Shown one piece after another: positions 1 to 7,890 of a stretch of 9,565 nt of DNA (position 1 is its first letter; every line of letters starts with the position of its first letter). The DNA is from an uncultured Desulfovibrio sp. (lineage in GTDB: Bacteria > Desulfobacterota > Desulfovibrionia > Desulfovibrionales > Desulfovibrionaceae). The notes under the pieces were generated by a model. It made no database searches and was not told where the DNA came from. It saw nothing but the letters and a program-made list of their open reading frames with translations. The position numbers and the translations under genes are program-made. The stretch covers positions 1 through 9,565 of the forward strand of contig URBN01000057.1 in NCBI GenBank assembly GCA_900546145.1, in the 5' to 3' direction.

Positions 1-54
1 AACTTTGATTATCGGAGCCAGAATCCGGTGTCCTGCCAATTGAACGATAGCCCA
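1..54 (-). tRNA. tRNA-Gln (anticodon CTG), partial, 3' end outside the window
   Basis: Read on the minus strand, the sequence starts with TGGGCTA, an acceptor 5' strand with the U1 typical of bacterial glutamine tRNAs. A short D arm follows, with GTT/GAC as its stem. The anticodon arm has stem CCGGA, loop TTCTGGC and 3' strand TCCGA. Loop positions 34-36 read CTG, which decodes CAG (Gln). After a four-base variable loop comes the start of the T arm, CAAAG then TT, where the window ends at about tRNA position 55. The rest of the T arm, the 3' acceptor strand and any CCA lie outside. Positions 27 and 43 appear to be a C-A mismatch at the base of the anticodon stem; the other four pairs are good. 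The identity is well supported by eye but was not scored with a covariance model. Confidence 0.87.
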
Positions 55-72
55 ACAATTGTCGCGAAAGAG

Positions 73-101
73 GTGATACGCCAGACAGGGAGATCTGTCA
101 A
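73..101 (-). promoter_or_regulatory. Sigma70-type promoter for tRNA-Gln
   Basis: On the minus strand there is a perfect -35 box TTGACA (96-101), a 17-base spacer, and TATCAC (73-78), which matches the -10 consensus at four of six positions. Transcription would start near 66, about 12 bases before the tRNA 5' end at 54, a normal leader for a tRNA gene. The A/T tracts just upstream of the -35 box (102-138) could act as an UP element, as in many stable-RNA promoters. The spacer holds a small dyad, GACAG at 84-88 and CTGTC at 95-99, of unknown meaning. Confidence 0.65.
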
Positions 102-142
102 CGAAAAATCTGTTTTTCGCTTCAGAAAAAGAATTTTTCCTG
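102..142 (-). terminator. A/T-rich hairpin pair, possible end of the debranching-enzyme transcript
   Basis: Two short hairpins follow the debranching-enzyme stop codon. At 123-142 an imperfect stem pairs CAGGAAAA with TTTTTCTG around a four-base loop. At 102-119 a perfect seven-base stem pairs CGAAAAA with TTTTTCG around a four-base loop. Neither has the GC-rich stem followed by a free T run of a classical terminator, so termination is only a possibility. The same A/T tracts sit where an UP element of the tRNA promoter would be. Confidence 0.3.
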
Positions 143-161
143 TCCGGTCCGCCATACTGGG

Positions 162-2276
162 TCAGCCGCGGAGCAGTTCGGAGGCATTTTTCAGTTTTTT
201 CTCCCAGTGGTCGTAGGCCTCGGGGGAGTGTTTCCGTGCCGTGCAGAGCGCGCGCAGAACTTCGCCTTCGCTCCAGGCCTGGGCAATGCATCCGTCGGGC
301 GCGTAAGGCTCGGTCGCTGAGAAGATCTCGGAAATATGTCCGACACACGCCTCGGAAAGATGTCTGGTGAAAAGCGGGGTTATCTCCGTGAGAAATCCGG
401 TGACAGCCTTCTCCATGCGGGGCCTGGCGTTGGGTCTGCCGCGGAAGATATAGGCCTCGACCTTGAAGAGGGCATCCGCGTAGGCTCCAAGGAGCCAGGG
501 CCAGACACATCCCTGATGGTACGCTCCGTCCCGCTCCGAGGGACCGCCCTGATAGACCGGCCTGAAGAGTTTGGAGTCCTCCGAGAGGGTGCGCAGGCCG
601 TACGGGGTGAGCAGTTCTCTGGTGACGGCTTCAGTAACCGGCGCGGCGTAGCGCATTTCGAGGATATTGTACGGGAGGGATATGGCAAAGAGCTGGTTGG
701 GGCGAAGGCTGGCGTCCGGGCCGCCCTCACCGGCGGGGCGCCAGACATCGCAGAGCGTGCCGTCGGGCATGACAAAGCGGCGCGCGAAGCTTTTGCGCAT
801 GTTTTCGAGATTCAGTGACTGCCCCGGCACTTCCGCACCGCAGACTTTGGCAGCGTGTCTGGCAAAGGAAAGGGTATTGAACCAGAGTGCCTGAATCTCC
901 ACGGGCCAGCCCCAGCGCGGCGTAACAGGATGTCCGCTGACCTGAGCGTCCATCCAGGTGAGCTGCGTGTCAGGGGTTCCCACCCTGAGAAGTCCGTCTT
1001 CGTCCATGGTGACGTAAGGGACGCTGTCTGAACCGTAGGCCTCTATGATCCGGGAAAGAGCGGGAAGGTATTCAGCCATCAGCTCTTTCTTCTCTACGGC
1101 TGAGTTTTTTTTGCCGGAGAGGGATGAGATGAGCTCCTGTACGCACCAGGCGAAGGCCAGAGACGCGTCGGCGCTGTTATCTCCCTTGGGAGCGCCATCG
1201 GGCGTGAAGGTGTTTGGCACCCGGCCATCCTTCAGGTTCGTTCCAATGCGGTCAAAGATGGCTTTCCCCTGTTCACGGCGTCCGGCCAGAAATGCGGTAC
1301 CGGGGAGGGCGATGAGGGTATCCCGCCCCCAGCTGTCGAACCAGGGGTACCCGGCGAGAACGGAGCCGTGTCCGGAAGGATCCGTGATCAGAAAAGCCCC
1401 GCTCTGTGCGGCGAGATAGGTGCGTATGGAGGGTTTTGCCGGCAGACTGCGGCGGCGCTTTTCCTCTTCTTCCCAGAGTACCCTGAGCGTCCGTCCTTTC
1501 AGGAGAACCTGTTCCCCGTCCATAGGCGTTATTCCTTCAGGAGAGACCGCAAAAATAGCGCTTTCCCCATCCTTAAGGCTGAGAGTGAAATTGCCGGGCA
1601 GGAAAAGATCCTCGCTGAAATCGAATCCGCGTCTTTCCTCCTCGGTGTACTCCACCCGCTCGATCCAGAGAGGCGAAGAGACGAAGGTGAAGCTGCCGTC
1701 GCTCTGGAATGTGAGGGGCGGCAGCTCGTTATACGGATGGATGGAGAAGCCCGAGCACGCGGAGGAAATGCTGCCGCAGAGGGCGTCGTTTTTGTGGGTC
1801 AGGCTGTGGAAGGAGCGGAAGGCAAGGAGCGGGGCTACCTGCAGGGAGGCCGAGGACGGGCCTTTCCCCGCGGTCCGGGTAAGCGTGTACCGGATGAGAA
1901 GAACATTCCGCCCCTGAAGGAGCATGAGTTGCCGGGTAACACGGAAACCGCCGGCTTCATACGTGAAGGACGGACAGGGAAAGGGCGCAAAGGCCGTCTG
2001 GAACCGCGGCCCGTCCGGGTAGTAAACACCGGGATGGCGGCGGCTTGAAAGAGCGTATTTTTTTCCTCCGGCAAGAAGCCAGTCTTCCACATTGGAAAGA
2101 AGGACATGGCGGCCGATGCCCGGCAGATTGATCACGAGAAGGCCGTGGTAGCGGCGGCTGTTGCAGGCGCAGTCCGTACCTGAAGCGTAGCCGCCGAGAC
2201 CGTTTGTCTCGAGCCATTCGACTGGGCGTGCGCCTTCTGGAAGTTCAGGAGAAAATTGTTGTGATTCTCTGCTCAT
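162..2276 (-). CDS. Glycogen debranching enzyme (amylo-alpha-1,6-glucosidase, GH133 type)
   Basis: This 704-residue cytoplasmic protein should hydrolyse alpha-1,6 branch glucose in glycogen-like polysaccharide. Residues about 18-280 match the GDE N-terminal domain, with the typical block NGLGGYASG (25-33) and NSRRYHGLL (39-47). Residues about 290-695 match the GDE C-terminal (alpha/alpha)6 catalytic domain: GYPWFDSWGRDTLIALPG (309-326), TWMDAQVSGHPVTPRWGWP (440-458), RPNQLFAISLP (525-535), GPSERDGAYHQGCVWPWLLG (578-597) and AQAWSEGEVLR (665-675). The Asp in WMDAQ and the acidic residues near 670-672 are likely catalytic candidates, by family inference. The length is normal for bacterial members. 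The start at 2276 is chosen because GGGAGG (2282-2287) lies five bases upstream; a 30-codon in-frame extension to 2366 lacks family similarity. The gene follows the AEC transporter gene on the same strand. Confidence 0.93.
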   Translation of the reverse strand: MSRESQQFSPELPEGARPVEWLETNGLGGYASGTDCACNSRRYHGLLVINLPGIGRHVLLSNVEDWLLAGGKKYALSSRRHPGVYYPDGPRFQTAFAPFPCPSFTYEAGGFRVTRQLMLLQGRNVLLIRYTLTRTAGKGPSSASLQVAPLLAFRSFHSLTHKNDALCGSISSACSGFSIHPYNELPPLTFQSDGSFTFVSSPLWIERVEYTEEERRGFDFSEDLFLPGNFTLSLKDGESAIFAVSPEGITPMDGEQVLLKGRTLRVLWEEEEKRRRSLPAKPSIRTYLAAQSGAFLITDPSGHGSVLAGYPWFDSWGRDTLIALPGTAFLAGRREQGKAIFDRIGTNLKDGRVPNTFTPDGAPKGDNSADASLAFAWCVQELISSLSGKKNSAVEKKELMAEYLPALSRIIEAYGSDSVPYVTMDEDGLLRVGTPDTQLTWMDAQVSGHPVTPRWGWPVEIQALWFNTLSFARHAAKVCGAEVPGQSLNLENMRKSFARRFVMPDGTLCDVWRPAGEGGPDASLRPNQLFAISLPYNILEMRYAAPVTEAVTRELLTPYGLRTLSEDSKLFRPVYQGGPSERDGAYHQGCVWPWLLGAYADALFKVEAYIFRGRPNARPRMEKAVTGFLTEITPLFTRHLSEACVGHISEIFSATEPYAPDGCIAQAWSEGEVLRALCTARKHSPEAYDHWEKKLKNASELLRG

Positions 2277-2332
2277 GGAAGCCTCCCGGGCCCTGAAATA
2301 TCTCCTGTGAAAAAAGAGGGAGATTGCTGAAA

Positions 2333-2361
2333 AGTTTAGTCCACTGGCAGACGCCGGACAA
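2333..2361 (-). promoter_or_regulatory. Possible promoter for the debranching-enzyme gene
   Basis: On the minus strand, TTGTCC (2356-2361) is followed after 17 bases by TAAACT (2333-2338). Each box matches the sigma70 consensus at four of six positions. The predicted leader to the ATG at 2276 would be about 50 bases. No clear terminator follows the upstream AEC gene, so the debranching gene could be transcribed from this site, by read-through, or both. Confidence 0.35.
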
Positions 2362-2455
2362 GGCATTCCGGAGAAAGAACGCCGGCGGCATTGTAACCAT
2401 AGTGTGTGGTACTGCGGCCATGACTACGCCTCCGCTGTTTCAGGTTGGAGACAGG

Positions 2456-3370
2456 CTAAAGGGCGTAATGCAGGAGAGCAGGGATGAGAGCGATGAAGAG
2501 GCCGATACTGATGAGTATGGAGACGCAGATATTGATGGCCGAGTCCTCCAGCATGTGCGGAACGAGGCGCATGGTGTAAATGGGGCAGAGCCCGGAGACC
2601 GGAGAGAGAAGAAAGAGGATAAGAGCCGCTATCATTTTGCGGTCAAGAGGAAGAAAGAGGACTGCGCAGCAGAGGATCGCGTGGGAGAGATAGCGTACAA
2701 GAAGTGTCCGGCTGACAATACGCAGGGAACTTTTCGACATGGTAAAGCGCAGGCCGAGGCCGACCATGAACATGCACAGGAAAGGATTTACCATGGCCGC
2801 CGGGCTGATAGCCGTTATGAACCAGTCTGGCAGGGTTATGTGAAGCAGGGAGAGGATCAGCAGGACGATGTAACAGTGAAAGCCTATGCAGCGAAGGACG
2901 ATGCCGGCCATTTTTTTTGCGTTCATGCCGGGAGCGTGGCAGGCTCTGGCGGCTACTGCGTAGTTACCGCCCATGGTCATGATGGCGTTGCCCACATCGC
3001 AGAGGCAGACGAGGATGAAGATGGAAGGGGGAAAGAAGCTCTGGATAAAGGCCATGGCGAACATGCCGATATTGTAACCGGAGATGTTGATCATGCTGAA
3101 GCCCCGGCTGTCCCTGTCTCTGCCGCCTGTGAGCCATCCGATGCCCAGACAGAGAAAATTGAGCAGAAATCCGAGCAGGAGCAGCGTGAAGACATGCGGA
3201 TCCGGGAACACACCGTTGAAATTCCGGATGATGGTGCAGGGCAGGGTGAAGTCGAGGATAATGACGGAAAGCGTACTGATGGCCTGCTCTCTGACTATTC
3301 CAAGCCGTTTGGCAAGATATCCAATCAGGATGAAGACCAGAAGCGAAAGCATTTTGAGAAACATGTCCAT
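2456..3370 (-). CDS. AEC (auxin efflux carrier)-family transporter
   Basis: This is a 304-residue, very hydrophobic inner-membrane protein with about ten predicted helices, the usual size and topology for bacterial members of the auxin efflux carrier family. Family-like features are LSVIILDFTLPCTIIRNF (34-51), YNIGMFAMAFIQSFF (99-113) and the following CDVGNAI (124-130); the second half repeats the fold with NPFLCMFMVGLGLRF (195-209). Characterised bacterial relatives move small organic anions such as malate or malonate, but the substrate cannot be read from the sequence. The ATG at 3370 gives a sensible N-terminus just before helix 1. The nearest Shine-Dalgarno-like GGGAG is 13 bases upstream, so translation may be modest. 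A second ATG sits at codon 3. The gene is divergent from the SNF2 gene and lies upstream of the debranching gene; a functional link to glycogen is not shown. Confidence 0.9.
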   Translation of the reverse strand: MDMFLKMLSLLVFILIGYLAKRLGIVREQAISTLSVIILDFTLPCTIIRNFNGVFPDPHVFTLLLLGFLLNFLCLGIGWLTGGRDRDSRGFSMINISGYNIGMFAMAFIQSFFPPSIFILVCLCDVGNAIMTMGGNYAVAARACHAPGMNAKKMAGIVLRCIGFHCYIVLLILSLLHITLPDWFITAISPAAMVNPFLCMFMVGLGLRFTMSKSSLRIVSRTLLVRYLSHAILCCAVLFLPLDRKMIAALILFLLSPVSGLCPIYTMRLVPHMLEDSAINICVSILISIGLFIALIPALLHYAL

Positions 3371-3429
3371 GCAGAACTTTGTGCTCCCGTGGTGCGTGGC
3401 GCGTCAAGGGCGGAATACTGCCTTTCCCC

Positions 3430-3458
3430 TTGAGTTTTGACCGGGAGGTGTCTAAAAG
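3430..3458 (+). promoter_or_regulatory. Weak promoter candidate for the SNF2 gene in the divergent intergenic region
   Basis: The 254-base gap between the two divergent genes (3371-3624) must hold promoters for both. The best plus-strand candidate is TTGAGT (3430-3435), a 17-base spacer and TAAAAG (3453-3458), each box matching at four of six positions. It would leave a leader of about 160 bases before the ATG at 3625. No convincing promoter for the AEC gene was found on the minus strand. A small perfect dyad, CTCTT-CTT-AAGAG, lies near 3538-3550. Confidence 0.22.
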
Positions 3459-3594
3459 GAATTCACATAATCGGATAAGCCTCTGGAAAAGAATACGGCC
3501 GTGTAAGCGGTGTAACGGGGGCGCTGTTTCTCTGACGCTCTTCTTAAGAGAGGATAAGGCTGAACGCAGACTGTTCCTCCCTTCCGATCTGCCC

Positions 3595-3603
3595 GGAGGA
3601 GGG
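3595..3603 (+). promoter_or_regulatory. Strong but oddly spaced Shine-Dalgarno sequence
   Basis: GGAGGAGGG is the best ribosome-binding sequence in the leader, but it lies 21 bases before the ATG at 3625, longer than normal. Upstream CTTCCG (3581-3586) can pair with CGGAGG (3594-3599) around a seven-base loop, which would hide it, and a run of six T follows at 3608-3613. A second SD-like GGAG (3627-3630) sits six bases before an in-frame GTG at 3637, so that GTG is a credible alternative start. Confidence 0.4.
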
Positions 3604-3624
3604 TGCGTTTTTTACGTTTTGTTC

Positions 3625-6600
3625 ATGGAGTTTTCGGTGGAAGTCAGCAAACAGACCGCAGACGGCGTTACGGAATCTTTTGTCAAAAACGGTCTTTATG
3701 ATTTGTCGCGCAAGGACAGGCTTTTCCTTTTTTTCGATGCGCTGCTCTGCCCTATGAATGACGATGAGAGCATGCTTTTTGATATCCTGAGCAGCAACAA
3801 CGCGCTTCCTCCCCGCGTGTATTCCCCCAAGGATCTGTCGGTATGGCGCAGATCGCTGCAGAAGAAAGGGGCTTTCTACGCTTTTGGCCTGAATTCCGGA
3901 ATGCTGCCGGTTGCGCGCTTCGTCCTTTCAAGGGAAGCGGCTAATTCTCCGGAAACTGCGGTCTTTCTGAGAAATTTCTGTACAGAAAGCGTATGCAGGG
4001 TGCACCCTGTCGCACGCGGCCTGTCCCAGATTACGGCCCTCTATCAGAACAGTCCTGAAGTGTACAGGGAGCGCTGCCGTGATGCGTTTTTCCTGGAGCC
4101 GCGCATTACCCATATTGAGAATTCGGATATTGACAGGGACTGGTATGCCGGTCTGGCTCCTTACCTTCAGGCCATGCTTTTCGAAGACATGGCCATTTCC
4201 CTTTATTACGATAATGCCCTGAACACGGCTTTTGCTCCGGCAGTCACAGCCTGGATGGACGGAAAGCTGCAGAAGGCCGATCACTCCTCTTACCCCGTTC
4301 ACGCCTCCGTTCTGCTCTGGGCGGGGAAATTCACCGAAATGCGCGAAGTCATCGCCAGGGAACGTAAACTTTATCAGGAGAATTCCGTGCATGCCTGTAT
4401 CCTCGAAGGCATGGAACTCTTTCTGAAAAAGGAAAGAAGGTCCCTGGAGTGTTTTGAGGAGGTAGCCCGCCTCTACAGGAAAAAGACCTCCACGAGAGGG
4501 GCCCTGCGCTTCGGCATGAACATCGGACTTTTCCGCTCCCTGTCTCTCTTTCTCTACGGTTCCGAAACGCAGCAGAAGGCTCTGCGGCAGGAACTTTTCG
4601 CTATCAACACTTCTTCGGTTATGGGGGCAAAGGCTGCTGTTTATGGTGAACCGGGTTTCCGCGCCATACTGGCGCTGGATTATCTGAGAAGCGGCGATGT
4701 CCAGAAGGCCAGGGATTTGGTGTCGTTCAGGCATGCCCGAGATGCCAGTTTTCTGTCTGTTCTTATCTTTGAGGGCACCCGCATCCGTCTCGGCCTGGCC
4801 GGAAAGGATGATGTGGAGGAGCTCAGACTCTGGTACTGGAAGGCGGAAGGCCTGCCTTTCCTGCGGCGCTTTTTCGCCGATCTGCTGTACGCTGTTCTTC
4901 CTGACGAAGAGCGCGGCCAGTACGCGCGCACGGCGGGAGAAAGGGGGCTCTTCAATTTTTCCGAAATCATCACTCCCAGCCCGGAATGGAAACTGCGCCT
5001 GTCCGCCCTGGAAAATATCCTGAGCGGAACGGCGGAGGAAACGGGTTCAAAGAGCAGGGAACGCCGTCTGTGCTGGTTCATCGAGCTCAGAAGCCGTTCT
5101 GTGACGCCTGTGGAACAGGTCTGGATGGGCCACTCATGGTCAAAAGGCCGCGCTGTCTCCCTCGGTAAAATGCGGGAAAACGGACACTCCGTTCCCTGGT
5201 ATACGGATCAGGACAGGGCTATCGCCAGCTGCAGCATCAGGGACGGATGGGGGAAAGGGACGTTTTCTCTCCCGCTGGAGCTTGCCTGTGAGTCTCTGGA
5301 CGGGCACCCGCTCATCTTTGCGAGGGATAAAGGCGGGGATGCGGAGCCTTCATCGGTGCGGGAGGGGCACCTGGAACTGTCCCTTGGTGACAGGAGCGAG
5401 AGCCAGTGCTGTCTTTCCATAGGAAACAGGGATATCCTCGAATCCCCCGATCTTGAGGATTTTCTGGGGAACCCCGGGAAGACCCTGTTTATCACACATG
5501 TGGATGGCGCCTTTGTCTACTACCGGTTTACCGAAAAACAGAAGAAGGTTCTGGAGCTTCTGACCCAGGCCCTTGATTTTCCGAGGTCGGAACTGCCGGA
5601 TCTGCTGGCCAAAGTGCGGGCCGGGGACAATATTCCCCTGAAGGCCGATCTTGAGACCGAAGAGGTTGCGACGGTATCCACACCCGTCATCCAGCTCGAG
5701 CAGAAAGAAACATCCTTTACGGCCCGAGTCGGCGTGCGGCCCTTCGGCCAGCCAGGCACGCCCTTCTACCCCACGGGTGAGGGCGTTGAGACACCCATCG
5801 CGGCTGTGGCGCCTCAGGGAGACGCGGCCGGCATTCCGGAAATGACGAGACCCGTGAAGACGCACAGGGATTTCGAAGCCGAGAAGGAAGCGCTGGCTTC
5901 CCTGATGAACGACTGCCCCGCGCTGGAGGAGAACCTCGAGAACCGCAAGTGGTTCAGTCAGAAGCCTGAGGACGTGCTCGAGCTTCTCGAGCAGCTGAAA
6001 TCGTCGACCGTGCCCAACGTCGTGGAATGGCCCAGGGGGGCCGGGCTGCGTGTGCGCCGCACCATAGGGCCGGCCAGCATGCACGTAACCATCCGCAAGA
6101 ATTCCCAGGACTGGTTCGCGTTTTCCGGCACAGTGCAGCTCGATGAAAAGAATTATCTCTCCATGGAGAAATTTCTGAAATCGCTGAAGGACAGCCGCTT
6201 TGTTTCTCTCGGCAATGGCGAGTACGTGGCGCTGACCGAGGAGCTGCGCCGGCATCTTTCAAGCCTCAGGCTCATGGCGAGGGATAAGGGCAGGGCGCTC
6301 GAAGTTGATCCCATCACGGCCGGCAGCCTGGACAAAGTTCTGGAAGGAATGGACGTCGAAGCCGATGATGCGTGGACTGCCAGCCGGGAGCGCATGCAGG
6401 AGGCCTTCGCCTCGTCGCCCCAGGTACCTTCTCTGCTCAGGGCGGAACTGCGCGATTACCAGAAAGAAGGCTACGAGTGGATGCAGCGTCTGGCTATCTG
6501 GGGCGTGGGCGCCTGCCTCGCTGATGACATGGGCCTCGGCAAGACGGTGCAGACTATCGCTGTTATGCTCAACCAGGCGAAAAAGGGGCCTGTGCTCATT

Positions 6601-7809
6601 GTCTGTCCCACCTCGGTCTGCGCTAACTGGGAAGATGAAATCGGCCGCTTCGCTCCTTCTCTTACCGTAAAACGCATGGGTACAGCGGATCGAGAGAAGA
6701 CAGTGACGGATATGGCCGCGGGCGAGGTGCTGATTCTGGGCTACGGTCTCCTGCCCTTTGTCTCGGATCTGCTGGTGAAGCAGAACTGGTCCATGCTTGT
6801 TTTCGATGAGGCGCAGGCTCTCAAGAACGCGCATACGAAACGCGCTGTTGCGGCGCACCGGATTCCTGCAGACTTCAGGGTGGCCCTGACAGGAACTCCC
6901 ATCGAAAACCGCATAGAAGACCTGTGGAGCATTTTCCATATTATCAATCCAGGACTTCTCGGCGGATGGGAATATTTCCACAGCCGTTTCGGCAGCGCTG
7001 AACCCGGAACCGCGGCCTCAAAGACCCTGCGTTCCATGATCCGGCCCTTTATCCTGCGGCGTCTGAAGAGCGCCGTCCTGGACGAACTGCCTCCGCGTAC
7101 GGAACAGACCCTTGTGGTCGAACCCAACCAGAAGGAAGTGGCTTTCTATGAGAGCGTGCGCCGCGGGGCCGTCAAAGCGATACAGGAAGGCGATGAGAAG
7201 AGCCGGCGCTTCACCATCCTGAAATATCTGATGAAACTCCGGCGCATCTGCTGTCACCCGGCGCTTGCCGACCCCGATATGGCGGCCATGGAGAAGGAAA
7301 GCTCCAAGACCGCTCGTTTCCTGGAAATTGTCGGCGATCTCATAGCCGGAGGTCACAAGGTCCTGGCGTTCAGCCAGTTTACGAGCTATCTGGCCGTCAT
7401 TGGAGATGCACTTAAGGAGAAAAGGATCTCTTATCAGTACCTTGACGGAGCGACGCCGGAAAAGGAACGCCGTGCGCGCGTAGCCGCTTTCCAGTCCGGA
7501 GAAGGGGATGTGTTTCTGCTCTCTCTCAAGGCCGGCGGCACTGGCATCAACCTGACGGCCGCGGACTACGTCATCCACCTCGATCCCTGGTGGAACCCGG
7601 CCGTGGAGGATCAGGCTTCGGACCGCGCTCACAGAATGGGGCAGAAACGGCCCGTTACCATTTACCGCCTTGTCATGGCCGGAAGCGTGGAAGAAAAAAT
7701 CCTGAACATACACGAGAAAAAGCGCGAGCTTGCCGCCGACTTCCTGGAAGGGACGTCCTCCAGCGTGAAGTCGCTCTCCGAGGAAGAACTCCTGGCTCTC
7801 CTGCAGTAA
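3625..7809 (+). CDS. Large SNF2/Rad54-family helicase-like ATPase
   Basis: From the ATG at 3625 this is a 1394-residue protein with no signal peptide or membrane segment. The C-terminal SNF2 core (about 940-1394) is complete: LRDYQKEGYEWM (942-953), Walker A DDMGLGKT (967-974), Ia LIVCPTSVCANW, DEAQ box at 1061-1064, III ALTGTPIENRIEDLW, IV KVLAFSQFTSYL, V SLKAGGTGINL and VI QASDRAHRMGQ (1330-1340). Such proteins use ATP to translocate on double-stranded DNA and remodel nucleoprotein; they do not usually unwind strands. DEAQ instead of DEAH is common in bacterial SNF2 proteins. A WFAFSGTVQLDE segment (830-841) resembles the region often found just before the core. Residues 1-680 are mostly helical, with repeat-like stretches and no recognised domain; 682-745 is a Pro/Gly/Thr-rich linker. 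The gene is monocistronic between a divergent gene and a strong terminator. The start is uncertain (ATG 3625 or GTG 3637). The cellular role is unknown. Confidence 0.92.
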   Translation: MEFSVEVSKQTADGVTESFVKNGLYDLSRKDRLFLFFDALLCPMNDDESMLFDILSSNNALPPRVYSPKDLSVWRRSLQKKGAFYAFGLNSGMLPVARFVLSREAANSPETAVFLRNFCTESVCRVHPVARGLSQITALYQNSPEVYRERCRDAFFLEPRITHIENSDIDRDWYAGLAPYLQAMLFEDMAISLYYDNALNTAFAPAVTAWMDGKLQKADHSSYPVHASVLLWAGKFTEMREVIARERKLYQENSVHACILEGMELFLKKERRSLECFEEVARLYRKKTSTRGALRFGMNIGLFRSLSLFLYGSETQQKALRQELFAINTSSVMGAKAAVYGEPGFRAILALDYLRSGDVQKARDLVSFRHARDASFLSVLIFEGTRIRLGLAGKDDVEELRLWYWKAEGLPFLRRFFADLLYAVLPDEERGQYARTAGERGLFNFSEIITPSPEWKLRLSALENILSGTAEETGSKSRERRLCWFIELRSRSVTPVEQVWMGHSWSKGRAVSLGKMRENGHSVPWYTDQDRAIASCSIRDGWGKGTFSLPLELACESLDGHPLIFARDKGGDAEPSSVREGHLELSLGDRSESQCCLSIGNRDILESPDLEDFLGNPGKTLFITHVDGAFVYYRFTEKQKKVLELLTQALDFPRSELPDLLAKVRAGDNIPLKADLETEEVATVSTPVIQLEQKETSFTARVGVRPFGQPGTPFYPTGEGVETPIAAVAPQGDAAGIPEMTRPVKTHRDFEAEKEALASLMNDCPALEENLENRKWFSQKPEDVLELLEQLKSSTVPNVVEWPRGAGLRVRRTIGPASMHVTIRKNSQDWFAFSGTVQLDEKNYLSMEKFLKSLKDSRFVSLGNGEYVALTEELRRHLSSLRLMARDKGRALEVDPITAGSLDKVLEGMDVEADDAWTASRERMQEAFASSPQVPSLLRAELRDYQKEGYEWMQRLAIWGVGACLADDMGLGKTVQTIAVMLNQAKKGPVLIVCPTSVCANWEDEIGRFAPSLTVKRMGTADREKTVTDMAAGEVLILGYGLLPFVSDLLVKQNWSMLVFDEAQALKNAHTKRAVAAHRIPADFRVALTGTPIENRIEDLWSIFHIINPGLLGGWEYFHSRFGSAEPGTAASKTLRSMIRPFILRRLKSAVLDELPPRTEQTLVVEPNQKEVAFYESVRRGAVKAIQEGDEKSRRFTILKYLMKLRRICCHPALADPDMAAMEKESSKTARFLEIVGDLIAGGHKVLAFSQFTSYLAVIGDALKEKRISYQYLDGATPEKERRARVAAFQSGEGDVFLLSLKAGGTGINLTAADYVIHLDPWWNPAVEDQASDRAHRMGQKRPVTIYRLVMAGSVEEKILNIHEKKRELAADFLEGTSSSVKSLSEEELLALLQ

Positions 7810-7838
7810 TCCCGGACGCAATGTACAGCTGAGGAGAG

Positions 7839-7890
7839 AAGAGGCCGGGTGCGCGGGCTGTCCCGCACGCCTGGCCTCTTTCCGCTTTTC
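7839..7890 (+). terminator. Strong Rho-independent terminator of the SNF2 gene
   Basis: Thirty bases after the TAA, the arms 7839-7857 and 7862-7880 form a stem of about 19 pairs. The outer part pairs AGAGGCC with GGCCTCT and the inner part pairs GCGGG with CCCGC, with one mismatch, a couple of G-T pairs and a four-base loop CTGT. T-rich sequence follows (TTTCCGCTTTTC), with a further GGTTTTT at 7897-7903. This cleanly separates the SNF2 gene from the downstream transporter gene. Confidence 0.85.

Noticed and set aside
28..216. Small plus-strand open frame of 62 codons
   Set aside because: It runs antisense through the tRNA-Gln gene and its promoter and into the end of the debranching gene, with no ribosome site or similarity.
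2277..2366. Thirty-codon N-terminal extension of the debranching enzyme
   Set aside because: It lacks a good ribosome site and family similarity and overlaps the possible promoter. The ATG at 2276 has GGGAGG five bases upstream.
2324..3433. Plus-strand open frame of 369 codons
   Set aside because: It is antisense to the AEC transporter gene. The product is a low-complexity charged sequence (Asp, Glu, Lys, His) with no family resemblance; the minus-strand protein is a clear transporter.
3379..3624. 82-codon upstream extension of the SNF2 reading frame
   Set aside because: It covers the divergent promoter region, is rich in Arg/Lys/Gly/Ser with no family resemblance, and its first ATG lacks a convincing ribosome site.
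3625..7809. SNF2 gene as part of a DISARM-like or other anti-phage defence island
   Set aside because: No methyltransferase, nuclease, phospholipase D-like or other defence partner is adjacent. The gene is bounded by a divergent transporter gene and a strong terminator.
5350..7821. Several minus-strand open frames of 240-301 codons under the SNF2 gene
   Set aside because: All lie inside the well-supported SNF2 coding region. They show no recognisable domains and fit the shadow-frame pattern of GC-rich DNA.
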